In this document: positions 1 through 15,154 of the stretch, piece after piece | Numbering within the stretch: the first letter of the stretch is position 1 | How the letters are laid out: the number at the start of each line of letters is the position of its first letter | Assembly: GCA_963070105.1 (NCBI GenBank) | Contig: OY718806.1 | Location: 7,089,865 to 7,153,864 of the forward strand | Source: Litomosoides sigmodontis | Lineage: Eukaryota; Nematoda; Chromadorea; Rhabditida; Onchocercidae | DNA: 64,000 nt | Reading direction: 5' to 3' | Notes under the pieces: model-generated | Seen by the model: only the letters and a program-made list of their open reading frames with translations | What the model was told of the DNA's origin: nothing | Databases searched by the model: none | Made by a program: the position numbers and the translations under genes

Positions 1-445
1 ACACAACATATAGTACAAGTGTTTCGCGATGTGCGATAATAACAAATTCAGAGCACACTCAGATCACGATGTAATACAAACTTTGCCATAAATTCGAGTA
101 GAGAGTGGTACTTCAAGATTATTTCATACCCAATGTACCAATAAAAGTCTACCGACACTCTATAGGCAAATGTTGAATTAGACACGATCTGCAAGAAACA
201 GAAATAAGTCAAAAATTTCCGAGCATGTGAAAAACATGCCTGTTTATATAAAACTTATCAAGCTAACAATTAAATTAGCTAGAAATCTTATGTGTTGAAA
301 TAATAGATACATTAAAATTGAAAGATTCTAAAGAACGATTTAAGTTTCAATCAGCAGATCCCTTAACACAGAACCAAATGTTTTTACTGTTTTCTCATTC
401 ACTATTTTTTACCACCACACTATATATTTTATCACCAAAATCCAC

Positions 446-931
446 CTATATCGTTGCACGGAGTGCATAAATTTGGGTAATATTGCAACGCACGTCTTCA
501 CTAACTATTTGTGTCAGCTTCGTATTTGAGAAACTTTGCCCGTACTGAGCACGACCATTTTTCGCAGCATCTTGGACAAATTCGTCTTTTATCGTTAACT
601 GTACTGCTCCGGACCAACACAGGACATTTTTCCACAGCACCACAGCACGTCCAGTAACGCAATCTTCCCGAGTAATTCTAAAAAAAATACATGCAAAAAC
701 ATCATCTTCATTCATGTGTGCACCATATTACGTAGAAAATTATTAATATTACAAATCAGACAAGGGAATTAAACTGCATAAGGCACAACTCCAGCAGTTC
801 TTTTGCCCTTGAAAACAACTTGAACACATTGCAAGAACACTCGTTTCATAGAACACTTGGATACATTTCATATTGCCGGTAGTGAAATAAACAAGTGCTA
901 TACGACCGTCCCTTATCCACTGATTATACAT
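446..931 (-). CDS. Small Cys-rich protein, two exons, function unknown
   Basis: Two exons, 931-753 and 677-446, join in phase (TT|A) to give about 136 aa ending in TAA. The ATG at 931 lies 2 nt after an acceptor-like AACAG, which suits a trans-spliced start. The first half holds a cysteine cluster of the form C-x2-C-x6-C-x2-C-x2-C (CSSCFQGQKNCWSCALC), zinc-ribbon-like. The C-terminal half is hydrophilic and ends NITQIYALRATI. I recognise no family. It lies about 460 nt downstream of the RCC1-repeat gene on the same strand, so it could be the second gene of an operon. The alternative is that it is the C-terminus of that gene, but the last RCC1-gene exon would end in phase 0 whereas this exon needs one carried base. 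The separate-gene reading is therefore an inference from phase. Confidence 0.45.
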
Positions 932-1389
932 CACTGTTCATTTTTCACCTTCCAAATCTGATTTGTCCGGTCTCGAATTAATAAAACAACCCTAATTGGT
1001 GCCTTTCACTACAAACATCCAGTGTAATAAGCACCATGGAATTTTTCTGCTTAATTGATGCATAACAAACAGTCAGTTCAGTAACTCGATTTTATGGCAT
1101 CAAAAAACTACTGAACGAAGAGAATCAGAAATTTAACGCAAGCATAAAATAAAACCACCAAATTTTATGCCAGTTTACATTACATTATTTTGCAATATCC
1201 AACAATCCACTACTCTTTTTTCTTTTAAAATTTTACATATCTTAAAATTTGAGTCCTATCACAAAGGATGAGCTCATAAATATGGAGCTTTTGAAAACGT
1301 GGTATACAAAAATCAATAATACTAACATCTACAAAACCAGGAAAATAAGAATTCACTGAGAAAAGAAACTTTTTATGCAATAAATTTTA

Positions 1390-4300
1390 TTAACAAACCT
1401 GAACAGAACTTTGAGATATTCGCAACTCATGAAAAGATGGATCTGGCCGCCATTTTTCTAAAATTTCCAGGGTTTCAGATGATTTTAACGAAGAAAGTGC
1501 TCCTGGTTTCGAAATTAAGAGCAGTGGAGCCAAGGCGCTTAATTTCTTGCTCTTAACAACACGATCACCAACAGCGAAAGTACTCAGCAAATCCGATATA
1601 GCTTTAGACTGAACTGTGAAATTGGGGTGTTTGCTTATCAAGTCCCACACAACATCGATAAAGGCAAATGATTCACTCCCTTCCTGCTCATTATTATTAT
1701 CCGCCAATTTTTCTATTTCCTTCGACGGTATTTTCACAAGAAATTCAATAGCATGAATGAGATCGCCAGCCAATAAATGCACATATACAGCTGGAAGACA
1801 GTACACTGGATTTCTAAGCAGCTGAGAAGAAATACTTGAGATCGTGTCCGAGTCCATTTTTTTCACAAAATCAATGAAGCTACGCTTTCTCACCTCGTCG
1901 AAACAAACTTCTGAAATTTGAATAAATCACCTTAAACTCCAACGCAAGCGGTAAAAAACATTCTTTAATATCGAGAAAGAGCTACTGAAATATGCGAAAT
2001 AATACAGTTTAGGAGACCTGTGAGTGCAAATGCAATTAGAGATGGAAACTTTGTCGGCCGTGGTATGCAAGGACTGTCACCGGCCACTTCAATTGTTTTC
2101 GAAGGACCTCTCGCTGTTTTGAATACAATTTTACGACTCGTTGATGGAGAAACGCTGGATTCCACACCCAAATGGTTTTTATAATTTCTCCCCCATACGT
2201 ATACAGTGCCCTTAGACGTTACTGCAGTAGTGAAATCGTATCCTACAAAGAAAAGAATAAAATGCTTTGTCAGTACAAACTTCAAAATTTTTTCAGTAAA
2301 CTATCGCATACCGCAAGAAACAAAATCCCAAGCTACATCTGTTGGTTCAAAAAGCTGGTGAGGTTCTTCTTGTTCTTTCTTGTTACCATGACCCAGTTGC
2401 ATATCCAAACTTTTCCCCCATGTATACAAATTTTTACATTCGTTTATAAGAGCTGAATGATTATAACCTGCGTCGATGTGTATTATCTTCCCCTGAACCT
2501 GCAAACGCAAAATTCTTAACTGTATTTTAACCTGTAATTCATAAAAAAGAATTTTAACTATTAATAGAAGACAAACCATATGTTCCACTTCGGTAACTAT
2601 CAAGTAGTCATTATTGATTGACAATTTGTCATTCCTCTTTCCAGTAACTGAAGTACTCTTATCTGTTTCTGTGCGCAATCTTCGTTTGACGAACATTTTC
2701 ATCTTTAGTGTTTGGGGATTAGTACCCCAGCAAAAAATTTTCTGTCGTTCGGATACAGCTAGACAATGGAAATACTTCGAAGCAATCATTATGACTTTAT
2801 CAGGCATAGGAACTGCCTCAGGTTTGAAACGTTTTTTTATTTCAACACCAGTGCCCAGCTGCCCATACGAACCGTTGCCACAAGAATAAATAACGCCTGA
2901 TTCCATCAAAAACAAAGTATGTGCATATCCGCAAGCAACTGAAATAACTCGCCCACTGAAATAAAACACTGTTAATTCTGTCGCACTCTTAAATAAGCCT
3001 TCCGTAATTTCACCACTTTCATTTCTTTGATCTCTAAACTGTAAATAAAAGAAACCATTTGAGGTATAGACTGGGCCTGAAACAATAATTTCATGATACT
3101 TTACGAAAACGGATCTGTAATACGAGTCGCCAAATAGAACAAGCATGGATCCTTAAAAATAAACACTTACTTCAAAGACTTCACCAGACTCGGGACAAGT
3201 CTGTCTGCAAATGAAGAGCGAGTATTAATTCCTAGCTGTCCATAAAACGACCAACCCCAAGTAAAAGCATATCCTTTTTCACTGATTAAAGCTGAATGAT
3301 AATGTCCAGCACATACCGTACGGGCACTCCCATAATTATCAACAATTTCTGTTGCGACTGTAACCTCATCTGTATGACCTACACCGCATTGACCAAATCT
3401 GTAAATTAGGGAACTCGCTACATAAAAATTTGCTATAAACTTAAGAATGATATAATGAAAATTAAATGGATTCATTAGCAAAACAAACTTGCAAATAAAA
3501 AAGGAAATTTTATATAAACATTTTAATTGCCAATATAACAAACTTGTTTCGACCAAATGCATAGACTTTGCCATGAACAGTTAAGCAAAGCAGATGTTCA
3601 GTGCCGCAAGAAACGCTACAAATTCTAACAGGTGTGTCCTGCGTACATAAACGAGATACCCGTTGCCCATGAGGTTTTTCACATCCTTTTGACTTTAGTG
3701 ATCCCGAGCAAAACTCTCCCCAATAAGCAAGGCATTCTTCAGAAGTCACCACGGCTGTAAAGTTCGATCCACTTGAGATAACGCTGTCCGTTGTAGAAGG
3801 CAGACGCTATAACATAAGTTTGATTATCGTCTACTGTTAGCATTGCTAATCTGTTGTAGTAAGTCTTCCAACATAAATTTTTCTGCTCGAGCGCAAATTT
3901 TTATATCATCATATTTTTACAGTAAAAAATAAAATCGGCATAACACTGAAATTTCACTCACCTACAACAATAAATCGTTTATTAACGATAAAAAAAATTC
4001 CAAATAAAGAAAATTTCTAAATAATTTTTTTCGAAATACTTTTCCAGTATTTGGCAAACATAAATTCATCAATGAAATATGAAGGTGGTTCGGTTTAGAA
4101 AAGTTTTAAGCAACTACTTGAAACACTTACAGTGCTGTATGTTGCATGCATCAAATGCAGTGAAGACAGCACATATAAAACAGCTGCATTATATTGGTAA
4201 CTGCAAGAGAAACGTTATTTCGCCAGTACAAATCAAACTTTTAACCTATCAAAACAGAATAGAACTTTATAATAAGAAAAATTGACACAAACAAAAAATG

Positions 4301-7300
4301 CAAACCTCGGCAACTGTTCAAGTCCAATCTTAGCAAAAGTGGTGAAATGTGGTACAGATCTGAGGCTAGGCACAAATTCCGCCATGCGACGCAAAAGTTT
4401 TTCGCCATCCTCCTTGCCGCATGATTTCCAACAAAATGATGATAAAATCTTCACAATAAATGAACTATGAATAACTGGCCAATCCTTTTCGGTCCTTGCT
4501 AAATATCTTCCCACAGCCTCAGCTTTATCTAACGAATTATCAACGACTATGGCAACAGTGGTCCAAAAATTCTCTTCAAGCAACTGCTCCATGCCAATGT
4601 GAACATCTGGATGTCGAACCAGAAATTCGCTAAAATTCGTTCTTCCAAAAAGTTTGTAAAAGATACCGAAGACCAGCAGCCTCTGTTCTCATTATGAATA
4701 ATGTAGTTGGAAGAAATTTATCATTTGCATATCCTAAGAAATTAATAAACACAGCAGTTCCAAAAAACTTACTTTAGAATAGTTTCAATCTTATCTCTGT
4801 CTTGAGGATAGACTTTATAACGAGCCATGCAGAGACTGATCATGTGATGTCTACCTTCCTCATTTGGATTTCCTGTACATATATCTTTCACCACATCCAT
4901 AAGAGCGTATTCAGAATTATTCTTTGTGCACCACTGTATTAAAGTAATAAGGTCCATCTAAAAAAACTATCGTGTAAGAACCCCTTGGAAAATAACTCCT
5001 TAATCAAGAAATTTATATTCCAACTTATATGTTAATACCAAGATTTATAAATATGTAACGATCTGGTTAGTCGAAGCATTAAACAATAAGCCAACAGAAC
5101 ATGTTACTGGATATCGGGAGGGTCACACTTACAATTACTGAAACAAAATATCACTTTCTAGTAAATTTAAAATCAAAAACTGTAGGGACTTACAGATGAA
5201 TCAAGCGCAAGGTGGATCAGTTTATCCAGAATGATTTCTCGGTCCGCAGCTTTCTGAATAATAGAAACACTATCGTCGAGGACATTTTGAACTAGATCTC
5301 GGGTATTTATTTTAAATGTTTCAGAAACTGATGTGCAAATGTTATAACTGTAGTCCAATCTCGCAATATAATCAACCAGAACCTCGCGCAAAGGCCTAAA
5401 TGCTTCTTCGACTCTGTGGTACGCTGACAAGTTTATAATTATAAACAGGTTTGCAAAATCATAAAAGGAATATATACAAGTAGTGGCTGAAAGATATAAT
5501 ATCAAAGAAATACTTGTTCGGAGATAAGACAATAACATCATGCTCCATCACGAGCAAACAGGAAGGCAGAATATTCTCGCAGAGAATTGGTACAAAACCC
5601 AATACCTCGTCATTTGAAAAGTCAAGGATTTTTTCGTAAAAAACTTTTGCAGCACTAAACAAACCCTAAAATTGTTCTAGAACTGAACAATTATAAATGG
5701 AACATGCATTCAAAAATTGAACACCACAAATCTACAAGGTATCTCAATCCTGCTTCTGCTGTGATAGTCAGACTCCTCCTTATGAATTCAATATAACATT
5801 ATGGGACTATTCAGAAATGAAACAATAAATTAATGCAATAAATAAAAACTCACACCGAAGTGGACCGAAACTCCAGTACCAGAAGCCTGATCAGTAACAG
5901 CAAATATCGTGTGTGGAAGAATGTGTACTTGCCACGTGTTTTCAGGTACAGGTACGGAATTTTTGGCTATTTTCATACCGGTATCGTCGTAGAACTTAAT
6001 AAAATTATGATAGGTAAGCACTGGACACTACAACAATCTTTAGAAAACTTAATCATTTTTAGAAAAAAACTTAGCTTACCTTAACAACACAATCTTCAGT
6101 GCCAAGCACAGCAAGATTCCCATCGAACGTAACACTGATTTGTGATGTTTTGTGATGCTGCTCTCTTAAATCCCACGGTATAACTTGACCTAACGTTTCA
6201 CGTAATCCACGTCCATTGGTTTCCAATGGTAATATCCACTGTTCACTAGTGAAACCGCTTACCTGAAGTAAATTTCAAACGCTTATTGAAAAAGAATAAA
6301 TTACTGCCAATATGACAAAGATATGTCGAAGGAATAATCTCTCTGATATCCCGCTAATCAAAATTTTTTTAAACAAACCAGTAAATGAATATCGCCTTTG
6401 TTTACATACAAAGAAATATTGTGAATGCTTTCCGGTGCTCTCAACATTACGGACACTGCCATCATGGTTAAATCAATAATGAATAATTGTCCAGCCTATA
6501 ATAAGAACGGATATAAAATCGACCACTTGCACTGCGAACGATAATTATTGGAAAATATAATAATGATACCTTATTTGCATATATTAAGTAAGGACGATTT
6601 GAATGACGTGCAGTGTAACAGAGCGCAGACGTTGGCGTACAGAGGCACCCTTCTTCTACACCATTGACTTCCAAAATTGAAACAGAATCATTGGCCAAAA
6701 TATCACATCTACCCCACGGTACGTCCTTAAAGATATGACATGATGTAAAGAAAGGTTTTCAAATTAATACCTGCACAAATAAGACCAGCACATGTTTCAT
6801 CCGTCCGCTTTCATTCATATTAATTAAAAGGACAAAACTCACTAGAACACACCGCAGTGGTACCAGCAAAACACTCCCTTTTAAAAGAATAAATGCTAGA
6901 CCACTAGCATCAGGAAGAACACACACTGCTGCAGCCTCGTTTACAGATGGAGCAAATTTTTGTAAATGAGTAACACAGAGTCTGACGCCACTGTTTCCAG
7001 CGTTAGAATAAATTAAAACTCTACCTAAACAAAAAAACGTGATGTTTAACAAAAGCATATCTAACAACAGAAAGTAAAGAATAACTGTTAAGAAAAATAA
7101 CGGCTCCACTTCAGCTCACAAAAGTAATCAATTTCAAGACTCCCATTATGAACATCTTAATCTAAAAAATACTACTTAGATTTCATGAAACGCTTTTTAA
7201 AAACGCTGATTGATACTCGCTTATTATAAGGATGTCCTCACTTAGTAACAATTACCGTATTTTTGCAACATCAACTAAATCGACAGCCAGACATTTAAAT

Positions 7301-7577
7301 GGTTGTCTTACATTTAGAAGTTAGCAAAGCAGCTAACGTGAAATTTAATTCTGCCAAAAATGACCAATCAATAATTCGTTCATCTTCACCCAGTTCCCAT
7401 CCCCAATCTTCCTTTTGCCATTTGTAAGACATAACATTGGATGCCTGTAATAATAACAATTTCTTATGCAAAACGGCATGACAAGCATATAGTCTAATGA
7501 GTGTAAGAAAAACGGCCAACACCATCCAAACAGGTCACCCAGTGGCAAAGTCCTTCGCTACACGTGCAATTTTTCAT
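1390..7577 (-). CDS. RCC1-repeat protein with N-terminal propeller-like region
   Basis: Exons (minus): 7444-7312, 7024-6843, 6725-6570, 6495-6379, 6262-6080, 6027-5854, 5665-5514, 5413-5194, 4957-4773, 4680-4306, 3783-3544, 3398-3171, 3033-2577, 2498-2312, 2242-2018 and 1910-1390. All join in phase and give 1,244 aa after the first exon. The 5' end is uncertain: ATG at 7577 (exon 7577-7539, 13 aa) is in phase, and another ATG lies at 7671. The N-terminal half has beta-rich, WD-like text (ILPLETNGRG, VTFDGNLAVLGTEDCV). About six RCC1 blades follow, for example CAGHYHSALISEKG with FTWGWSFYGQLG, and ACGYAHTLFLMESG with YSCGNGSYGQLGTG. The C-terminus is helical. RCC1 propellers often serve small-GTPase regulators. 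The length and layout recall the Claret/GLO-4 family of lysosome-related-organelle Rab regulators, but I cannot prove that and give no symbol. The stop used is at 1390; a donor GT at 1398 is the alternative. Confidence 0.85.
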
Positions 7578-7742
7578 ACTTCTAGCAATTCATTTCTGGA
7601 CTACTTCTCAAACGATACCTCCCAATCGACACATTCTCACGGAACTCCATATTTGGCGAACAGCGCCATCATGGGTGGAGGACCTGCTTCAACCAAATGC
7701 ATAGAAACTATAAAATGGACGAATATTTCACAACGAGACAGA

Positions 7743-7833
7743 GTGTGTGTATGTGTGTGTATGTGCGTACTTGTGTGTGTGTTTGTGTGCCTATGTGCGT
7801 GTGTGTGTGTGTGTGTGTCTGTGTGTGTGTGTG
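7743..7833 (+). repeat. Imperfect (TG)n microsatellite
   Basis: About 90 bases of TG dinucleotides are interrupted by A, C and TT substitutions. The repeat lies in the intergenic space between the RCC1-repeat gene and pas-5. Open frames across it are repeat artefacts. Confidence 0.95.
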
Positions 7834-10336
<2,503 letters not shown>

Positions 10337-10345
10337 ATTTGTAAT

Positions 10346-10351
10346 AATAAA
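10346..10351 (+). terminator. Polyadenylation signal of pas-5
   Basis: AATAAA lies 10 bases after the stop codon of pas-5. This predicts a very short 3' UTR of roughly 25-30 bases. Confidence 0.7.
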
Positions 10352-11935
10352 CAAGATTGGTCGTTTACTCCGGGGATAATTACTATTTTCATGGCGAAAT
10401 CTCAGATTTATGCCTTGCCTGCAAATATGAAACAAACAAAAAAAAACTAATACGAAAAGAACAACAGTTTGCGCAAAAATTGAACTGCCAAAATTCGATG
10501 ATATCCAGAAATCTTATTGTTTTACAACAATATCCTTGATTTTCTTCACTGTGTGATTTAGTAGGAATCCTATTTTAATTTGTAGTTCTATTGTTATTTC
10601 AGTCTGAAGAATTATTTCTGCATCTAAGTACTCTTCCAAATGATTTAAGAGAAAAATCGCTTTGGTTGCCATATTTTGATAAATATTAATAATTTTGTTA
10701 TTTTAATCGAAAAGATTGTTTTTGCATCTGAGTGGTCTCCCAAGTGATTGAAAAGAATCTTTGATTGTCATCGTTTTTAACCGTATTGTTTAATTTCTAT
10801 GTCCTTGTTATTTTGATTTATATTTCAATTTCTATTTCGCTTCCGTATGGGATTGTAATAATGGATACCTTTTTTATTTTTATAAAATTCACTTATTTTT
10901 AAGAATATTACGAATTTTCAGATGAAGATTCACACATTTTTTAAAAGCCTACTCTATGTATGAAGATCTAAAAATTTTCTTCAAAGCACAATAAAAATCT
11001 TAACATTAAAAATAGTTGATACATTGACAGTGGGGTATTGGTGCTACTCTCTGACGGATGCTTATCTTAGTATAACATAGGGACAGTTCCTAATGAATAA
11101 CCGTAAAAGTAGGATGGAGGTGCGTATTTGTGGACGATCTAATTTATAATACTCATTCAAAATATTTTCTGCATTAGACATTAATGAAGGTGTCGGCGAT
11201 AATGTAAAGCAGTAAATCGTGTTGAATTAGGCTAAGTTACGGTGGGAGATATTAAGTACATACCGTTCAGTTATGAAAAACGATTACTAGCTAGTATAAA
11301 TTGAGAAGTAGACTGCTTGGTTGAGTGAACAACTTTGAGATTTGAGGTTCAATTAGCTTAAATTACTGAGTATAATATCAAGAATGGGGTGGAGAAGTTC
11401 TTAAGGCTAGTCTTGCAATGGGCGTCGAATTGTTGCTCAAAGTACTTGCTTTACTAAATTTATAACTAACATTATTTGATTAGATGAACAATTGCATTAT
11501 GTGAAGATACTTGGCTCTAAAAGTTTTTCATTTAGCTGACTGAAATTAGCTTTAATACTGCTAATACATGTAATATGTTGGCTCAAAATACAAATCTATC
11601 TGGTGCGTCCGGATAGGTTTCCATGATATGACATCGAATTTAAGTGAAAATTCAAATTGATAAAGACGTGATCACAACAATAAAGGAAGGCGCTGGAAGA
11701 ATATTACTTAACTAGCAGGTACGCTGTATGCAGCTGAATTGTGAGTGCCCATGATCATTCCATTAGGAAGAGTAAATCACCACGGTCATTGTGGATTTGA
11801 CTGTAATCCGGAGCAAATGAATAATTCATTAGGTGGTCATCGTCAGAGAGATATTGAAGTGGACTGAAACTGATCTGCAATTTTTGTAGATTACAGAAGT
11901 TTCACTTGTTCTCTGCGATAGAAAACGATAGAAAT
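10352..11935. other. Intergenic, no gene seen
   Basis: About 1.6 kb of AT-rich sequence lies between the convergent ends of pas-5 and the nuclear receptor gene. Open frames are short and lack splice context. I see no tRNA-like or repeat structure. Confidence 0.5.
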
Positions 11936-11941
11936 TTTATT
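11936..11941 (-). terminator. Candidate polyadenylation signal of the nuclear receptor gene
   Basis: TTTATT on the plus strand reads AATAAA on the minus strand, about 155 bases downstream of the receptor's stop codon. Confidence 0.45.
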
Positions 11942-12095
11942 TCAAAAATAGAAAATGTGGCTACATTCATATATATGGGCAATCTTCTTATGCATGATGG
12001 TAGTTTCCAGACAGCCGTAGGTGATTAAGCTTTCTGTAGATTATACCATCCGAACCTATGCAACATGTTTGTGTTCTCAGATTGGGTGAAGTTGA

Positions 12096-15000
12096 TTATA
12101 GAATGAGATAATGTTTTACATGGCTAGGAGGAGTAAGTGATTTGCATAAACTGCTACTCGACAGTGAACCTTTAAGATTGTCATCTGGATAGGTTTGTGT
12201 GCTCGAATCCGTTCTAAATTTCCTTTCATTTACCACATTACCACTTATTAGCATCGATGGATGTGATGAGCTGGCATGCTGGAACAAATTATAATAAATA
12301 TGCAATTTAGTTCTCATCACTCCATTACAAAACCACTTACACGGTTAATTTCATTGCAGCAAATATAATCGAACAAGAACTAACTTTTCGTGATATTTCA
12401 GCTAGATTTTCATGTACTGACAGTGAGGATGTCGGGGTTACGAGGTCATCCAGCTTGTCATACGTCTCCGGAAATAATTCATTGACTAAATTATCATTTT
12501 TCTGATTTTTAGCTAGAGCTTGCATGAATTTCATATTCTCGTCCATTGTTCCAGACAATGTCTGCAAGCAATATTTATCGTTACAAAAGCACTCCCAAGA
12601 AAATTTGCAAGAGAAAAATAGAAGTTTATCTGCTCCTCATTTCATTCCATGGCATAAGAATGAAGACAAGCAGTTCAAAAAAACTGTCATTCACGAAGTC
12701 AATATTCATACCGTAATTGCAGGTAATAACAAAAGCAGGTTGCCAAATCGTGCAGCGGCAGTATGGATAGGGTTCAATTCTTTGATAACCTCGAATAATA
12801 CTTCTTGCACATGGTCCCGAAGGTCCGATACAATCTGTTGAGCGGACACTGACAAACCTCTTGCATCTACAATCTTTTTGCTTTATCAAAATATAGCGAA
12901 TCGATCCAGCAGAGGAAGCGCGGTACTATGCAATAAATTCTGTTAAAAAGCGAAAGAATTAAATTCATACTTGGATTCAAAATTATGACTGCTTTCAGTA
13001 GCACAAGCTCTTCCTCCTTTAGTCTTAGCTTTCTCAGCATGACTACCAATTCGTTTAATGTTCTGTTGGCGAGATTATCAGATGGTTGGCTGCAACGATC
13101 TTATATATTAAATAATTCACAATGCATTATTTTATCTTCAAAATAGGAAACGATAAGTGACAATTGAAAAGAATTGGTGACTTTGTTCGGGTGAATTTTA
13201 GTGGAAGCTTCCTGAGCACGTACGAGAAACTGTGCGGACATAGTATATCAGAATTATCAATATTTTGAGCGGTTCTCGTCGAAAAGTTGAATATAATTAG
13301 AGGTGAATAGCATGAATTTGCTAGAGCAACCTGTAAAAAATATAAGCTAGCATTTTTAATACCGATATGGCTGAAAACCTGAAGCTTTTTTAACAGTTAA
13401 AAGAATACTCTTTATAGCTCTAATAGAAGGTGGAATTAAGTCAAATTTTTTCATGCACAATTTTAATTCTTAAAATCAATCAGAATTCTAGCGGAAGATA
13501 CCAGTGTCATAATTAGACTAATCAGTCCATATCAACTGTGTACCTTGTCTTCAATATCAGTAATATCAACTAATTCGGCCAACGAATCAACCCAACCGAC
13601 AGCAGCCATCGCCTTGCGATGAACAATTTGGGAAAGTCCATCAAGTTGGGTCATCCGATTCGGTTCGTGCTGATCCTGCAATAAGAGACTTACTTCACTT
13701 CAGTTCAGTGCTCTCATTAACATCTTATACTTGCACATATCCACTTTAGCGACAGTATATATGAAATTAAAATTTTAATTCGAAAATGTATTTCGAAGGA
13801 AAAGGAACAACGATGCTGTAAAAAATATGGTTTCAAAAATATGGTTTCAGCAGCATTATTTATAAATAGCTGAAAAGTAAAAATAACCTTAATTGATCGA
13901 TCATCCAATCCTGACCTCTGTTGAAAGATTTCTCGAAAAGAGGAGGTTTTGGATGATTCCTTACTACTTCTCCCTCTGGATGGTGTTTGACCCTCTTTAA
14001 CAATTGTCCACTCAATATTCACCAACTTCATTAGCAACATACGTGATTCTATTGGTAGTTTTCGGCACCAATCATCATTTTGTGATCGCGGTTGAGAATT
14101 TCTACTACCGCAATGCTAAAAGACATACTTGGATTTTAAAGCATATTTGATGAATCCGAAAAAAGAAGCATGATATACTAGTACGCAAAAAACATTTCAA
14201 AATGCTTTCATTGTAACACTCACTGCAAACAGCGCTTCCTTCCACTGGGAAATTAAGTCAGCTAGTTCCAAAAATGAGGTAACGGTTTATCGAATACGTG
14301 GTAATGGATTGTAAAAGGCAATCCCAAATAATTTCAAGGTAAATTACTGTGAAACTTAAATTTAAATCAAAATTTAAAAATCAAATGAAATAAATCACTG
14401 TGCGTGGGCGACAATAATGTGTAAGCGAATAATGAAAAGTAAAACATTGCATACTATGCGGTGTAAAAATTCTTCATGAATTTGTTTTTTCCGTAAACGT
14501 CGAACTCGTTGTTTGCCAGTTAAGTCACGACCTGGTCTCACCGCTATAACACATCACTTCACTGTAGGTAAGGATTCAATGTGCAAGAATATTTTGTAGT
14601 GATTTCAATTTTTTAACATTACTGAAAAAATTCCTGCGTAACTTTTCTTGTGTTGTTTCATAGCAAGAATACCTTTAGGATCCATTCCAACTTCCAAGCA
14701 CCTTCGAAAGCGACAATACCGACAACTGTTTCGCTGATCTAAATAACGGGCAATACCTCTTTGAAAATCGCTTATCTACGTCCACAATACAATGTAGTAT
14801 GATATTCTCCCTCCACATTGCTCTATATTTTTTCCTAATTTTAGCAAATAATTCACATTTATCAACGATGCACTTATTGCCAAATCTGCACACATAGCGA
14901 TATTTTCCAGTAAGTGTTCGTCGGAAGAATCCTTTGCATCCGTAGCAAGCCAAGATACCGTAGTGCAGCTTAGCGTGGCCATCACCGCACACTGCGCATA

Positions 15001-15154
15001 CCGCATCGTTATCTGCAGCGACGCTTTTTTTTATCAAGTAATATCCTCAAACAAATATAAATGAAACGATACCAGTAGGCTTGTCCTTGATATTATAAGT
15101 GGAATTGCCACTAGCTGCGCTGGCTCCGAATATCACTTCCCTGATTATCGGCAT
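12096..15154 (-). CDS. Nuclear hormone receptor (C4 zinc-finger DBD plus LBD)
   Basis: Exons (minus): 15154-15073, 15012-14857, 14738-14673, 14543-14455, an exon ending at 14224 whose 5' edge I could not fix, 14115-13888, 13675-13544, 13330-13182, 13089-12971, 12866-12712, 12561-12385 and 12278-12096. The total is about 530 aa. The ATG at 15154 sits one base after CTCTACAG, a likely trans-splice acceptor. Finger 1 is CAVCGDG...[10 protein letters not shown]; finger 2 runs from CRFGNKC to [14 protein letters not shown] and is split by an intron. The C-terminal extension includes [19 protein letters not shown]. The LBD has [44 protein letters not shown] and a helix near LVNELFPE. It is a ligand-regulated or orphan transcription factor of the nematode-expanded type. 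The P-box is CYGCKG rather than CEGCKG. A Ser-rich tail of about 60 aa follows the LBD. I cannot name the orthologue. Confidence 0.93.

Noticed and set aside
1914..1965. Open minus-strand stretch reading DIKECFLPLALEFK
   Set aside because: It would need a 20-nt intron to reach the next exon; splicing 2018 to 1910 directly keeps phase and leaves it within the intron.
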